A DNA stretch of 64,000 bases, taken from contig LUCM01008353.1 in NCBI GenBank assembly GCA_008360955.1, forward strand, positions 42,838 through 106,837, read 5' to 3'. This DNA comes from Fasciolopsis buskii (lineage: Eukaryota; Platyhelminthes; Trematoda; Plagiorchiida; Fasciolidae). The translations under genes were made by a program, and so were the position numbers. The notes below the pieces were generated by a model. That model saw nothing but the letters and a program-made list of their open reading frames with translations, was not told where the DNA came from and made no database searches. Numbering within the stretch: the stretch's first letter is position 1; every line of letters starts with the position of its first letter. Below, piece after piece: positions 61,401 through 64,000 of the stretch.

Positions 61401-64000
61401 ATTAATAAAAAGTAGCGCGTTCGAATGAATTACAACCCAACAACCATCGAAAAGAAACAAAACTTGAATCATTTTAACCCATTATTTATTCAGTGATAAA
61501 TAAATACGCTGGACACCCCATAAAATACAAGGACCGTTCAGCTTCGACCTTTGCGAGTAATTTAGACTGAATCATACCATGCCTTGTTGAATCCACCTCA
61601 AATAATGAGTATGGTTCAGCAAATTACTTATTGCTTCCGAATGAGAGTACATTGTCTGATTGTATTTGAAAGGAAAAATAGGCTACCATAGCAAACTGAT
61701 TTTGTAATTTGTGTGAAATTCATCTGGATCAAGTAAAATTGACTTTAGAAATGATTCCCCGGGTGCGACAAGTACTCGTCACTGTGCACTGAAATATGAA
61801 CGGTAGAAGAGCAACAGAATGGGTTTTCAGGCATACCGACGAAAACCTGTTTACCACAAAAACTGATCGATAAACCTCTCCAAATTTACGAACTAGACGG
61901 AGTTTTCCTGGCAATATTTTGGCTCTCCATTACTGAAAGAGGGTTGGAATTTTTGCATACACGTGAATACGCTTCATCGGCCACAATGCCGTCATGAAAC
62001 CTGCCAACGTGTGCATAATTTGATTGCACCTGGGCACAATAGGCTCTAACTTCACCAACGAGTTATCTGTTTTTTTTTGAAACCCTAAAGAGAATTGTAC
62101 TTTAAGCTTTTATTTCCAGTTGGAACTCAGTTTTCTGTGCCTGTATGATCGACTAAGAAGACCAAACAAATCTGTGATCTCCCATGGCAGCGAACAGAGC
62201 AAGTCGGTTCTGTTCTGGTATCTAATAAACCTTATCTTTATTCCCATGTCTACATGGCTAAATGCCGAAAATTCATAATCAGAAGCGCCGTGGAGATAGC
62301 GAGTACCGTAGTTTGCACGTTTATATCAAATAATTCATATATGGTTTTGATAGAAACACAAATCAGGCACGAGCGGTAAACGCACTAACCCACAACGACT
62401 GCACCAGAAAACCAGGCAGTTTTTGTCATTGTTGACCCCAAGTGGCATATTTTCATTTTTCCAAGTTTCTTTTTGTCCCCGTACTCATTTTTCTCATTCC
62501 TTTCTCGAGTATGTGTGTTCTATTAAAATCATCTTTGAAGATTTCTTAAAGTTTCCAGTGCTTTGTTTATGTTCTGGCTAAATGTTTTTAGAATCAATTC
62601 TTTTGTGTTATCACTTATTCCCGAATGGGCCTGGCCCATGCTACTGCGGTAACTCGAAACCTTACTCACCATAAAATAACGAATTATAATAGTCAGCCAT
62701 TGCCGGGCTCACTTTATGAATATCAAATTTACTGGCCGCAGTGCGGTGTGTTTTTACGCCAAAAGTATGAAATCCAGTATGCATATTTGGTATTTTTCAA
62801 AAACTCGACTTTGATGTGACCATTTGAGCCAATAATGATTTCTAAACTTACAAGAATCAGAACAAAGTGAATCCAGAAACTAAAGTGTTTTGAGATAAGT
62901 TGCTAAAAAAGCGTCACATTTGTAATCATTTTCATTATTATGGTAGCCACATGAGACGTTTTACTTACGTACTGTCAGTTCTACGCGTTCCGTCACCAAA
63001 CATCTCTAGTTTGGTAGTGCTTTCTCTGTGCCGAGTATATTCATGGACTTCCTGCTTTTCTTCAGCATCAAAACTCAAACTTTGACGACCTGTTTACCTC
63101 CCAGTTGAGTCACCCAGTTAAACGGGTTTCGTAGTAGCCAATGAAACCATGTCACCTTTGCAGTGCTATAAAACTACAAGGAAACGGCAGCTGGTTTCAG
63201 GTTGAATAATTTTATCCTTGAAACGGCTAAACAGCAGCTTTCGCCGTTGTTCGTCACATGGAAGAGTAATTCATTCTCACTGTGACATGGCTACAACTAG
63301 GTAAATTTCAACCTATCTATTGTAAAGACGAATTATTACCTGTGGTGGTCTCAACAATATCTGCGGGAATACCATTTTCGTATATCCCACACTTGAATCT
63401 TACCATTGCCGGTAGACATCTTACTCCGTAGCTTATAGTAATCGTGATTTACCTTCAGAAATAGTAAGCCTTTAGTCTACGAAAACGAAAAAAATACTAT
63501 TATTCGTCGAAAATAAATGCTTGTAATCTTTTATCAGTTTATCTTTCAGGCAGTGCATTTGGTAATAGAAACGAACTCTGATTCATGTAAAATGTATACT
63601 CTACTCGTAAAAAATGTTTAAGCAAACTACTGAGCCAGTCAGAGCAAATGTATAGACGAAGACTAGGGAATGTGGCGCAAAGCACCCAAAAGGCCTGTGA
63701 ATTCTTAATGCCCATAACTACGGTACAAAATAGAAATTTCCCTGGCTGGCATCAGTTTCCAAAACAGTTATTCAGATTCATCTGAAAATCCTAGCAGCCC
63801 TCAAGCTACACTAATGACTTTGTCCAGGGAACTCCCCACGAACAAGCCCAACAACAGTTGCTTTAACTACGTTTCATTACAAAACTAATTTGCAAACGAA
63901 AACTTTCTTACAGAATGTTAGTAACGAAGAAGTTATTAATATTCAAGTATTGTAGCTATTTATATGTTGGTAAATTTCATATTGGGCCTGCTGGTTTGCT
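58401..64000. other. No gene seen
   Basis: AT-rich sequence with scattered short frames, the longest about 91 codons on the minus strand at 60451-60726. No family signature, RNA gene or clear repeat is recognised up to the window edge. Confidence 0.55.

Noticed and set aside
1..64000. CRISPR arrays, bacterial operons, ribosomal RNA genes, spliced-leader RNA genes
   Set aside because: No regularly spaced repeats, clustered prokaryotic-style genes, rRNA core sequences or spliced-leader sequence were seen anywhere in the window.

Overview
The window looks like animal nuclear DNA that is AT-rich and very gene-poor. It contains one gene I can support fully, a DEG/ENaC-family sodium channel of 660 residues in a single uninterrupted frame (43004-44986, plus strand). 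The rest is non-coding sequence with microsatellites, decayed transposable elements, small repeats and a few exon-like islands. The standard genetic code, a LINE remnant of the RTE type common in flukes, and one gene per tens of kilobases fit a large invertebrate genome. A digenean flatworm is my best guess, but this is an inference and no marker gene proves it.

Layout. From 1 to 24 kb I see no confident gene. There is an exon-like signal-peptide segment at 3567-3735 (minus), a CA repeat near 7.0 kb, a diverged direct repeat whose copies lie exactly 300 bases apart near 16.1 and 16.4 kb, and a hairpin at 19.59 kb. From 24.6 to 31.4 kb lies a transposon graveyard: a GT microsatellite, an RTE-type LINE tail (minus) ending at a TA microsatellite, a GC-rich hairpin, a decayed reverse transcriptase around 29.7 kb, a second GT repeat, and a decayed gypsy-type integrase around 31 kb. 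From 31.4 to 43 kb it is mostly empty, with one strong exon-like island at 34387-34454 (plus).

The channel gene follows at 43-45 kb, with an in-frame stop just upstream of its start and two AATAAA signals within 140 bases of its end. From 45 to 64 kb I see no confident gene. There are exon-like islands at 45893-46072 (plus) and 52884-52976 (minus), a three-copy inverted-repeat cluster at 56.55-56.88 kb, a possible gypsy protease remnant near 58.0 kb, and a GC-richer segment full of short palindromes at 58.2-58.4 kb.

The channel is the most informative object. It is an unmistakable family member, but several otherwise near-invariant positions differ: the His of the N-terminal His-Gly gating motif, the selectivity-filter triplet, and one Cys of the extracellular disulfide lattice. 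Nothing else in the window clearly works with it.
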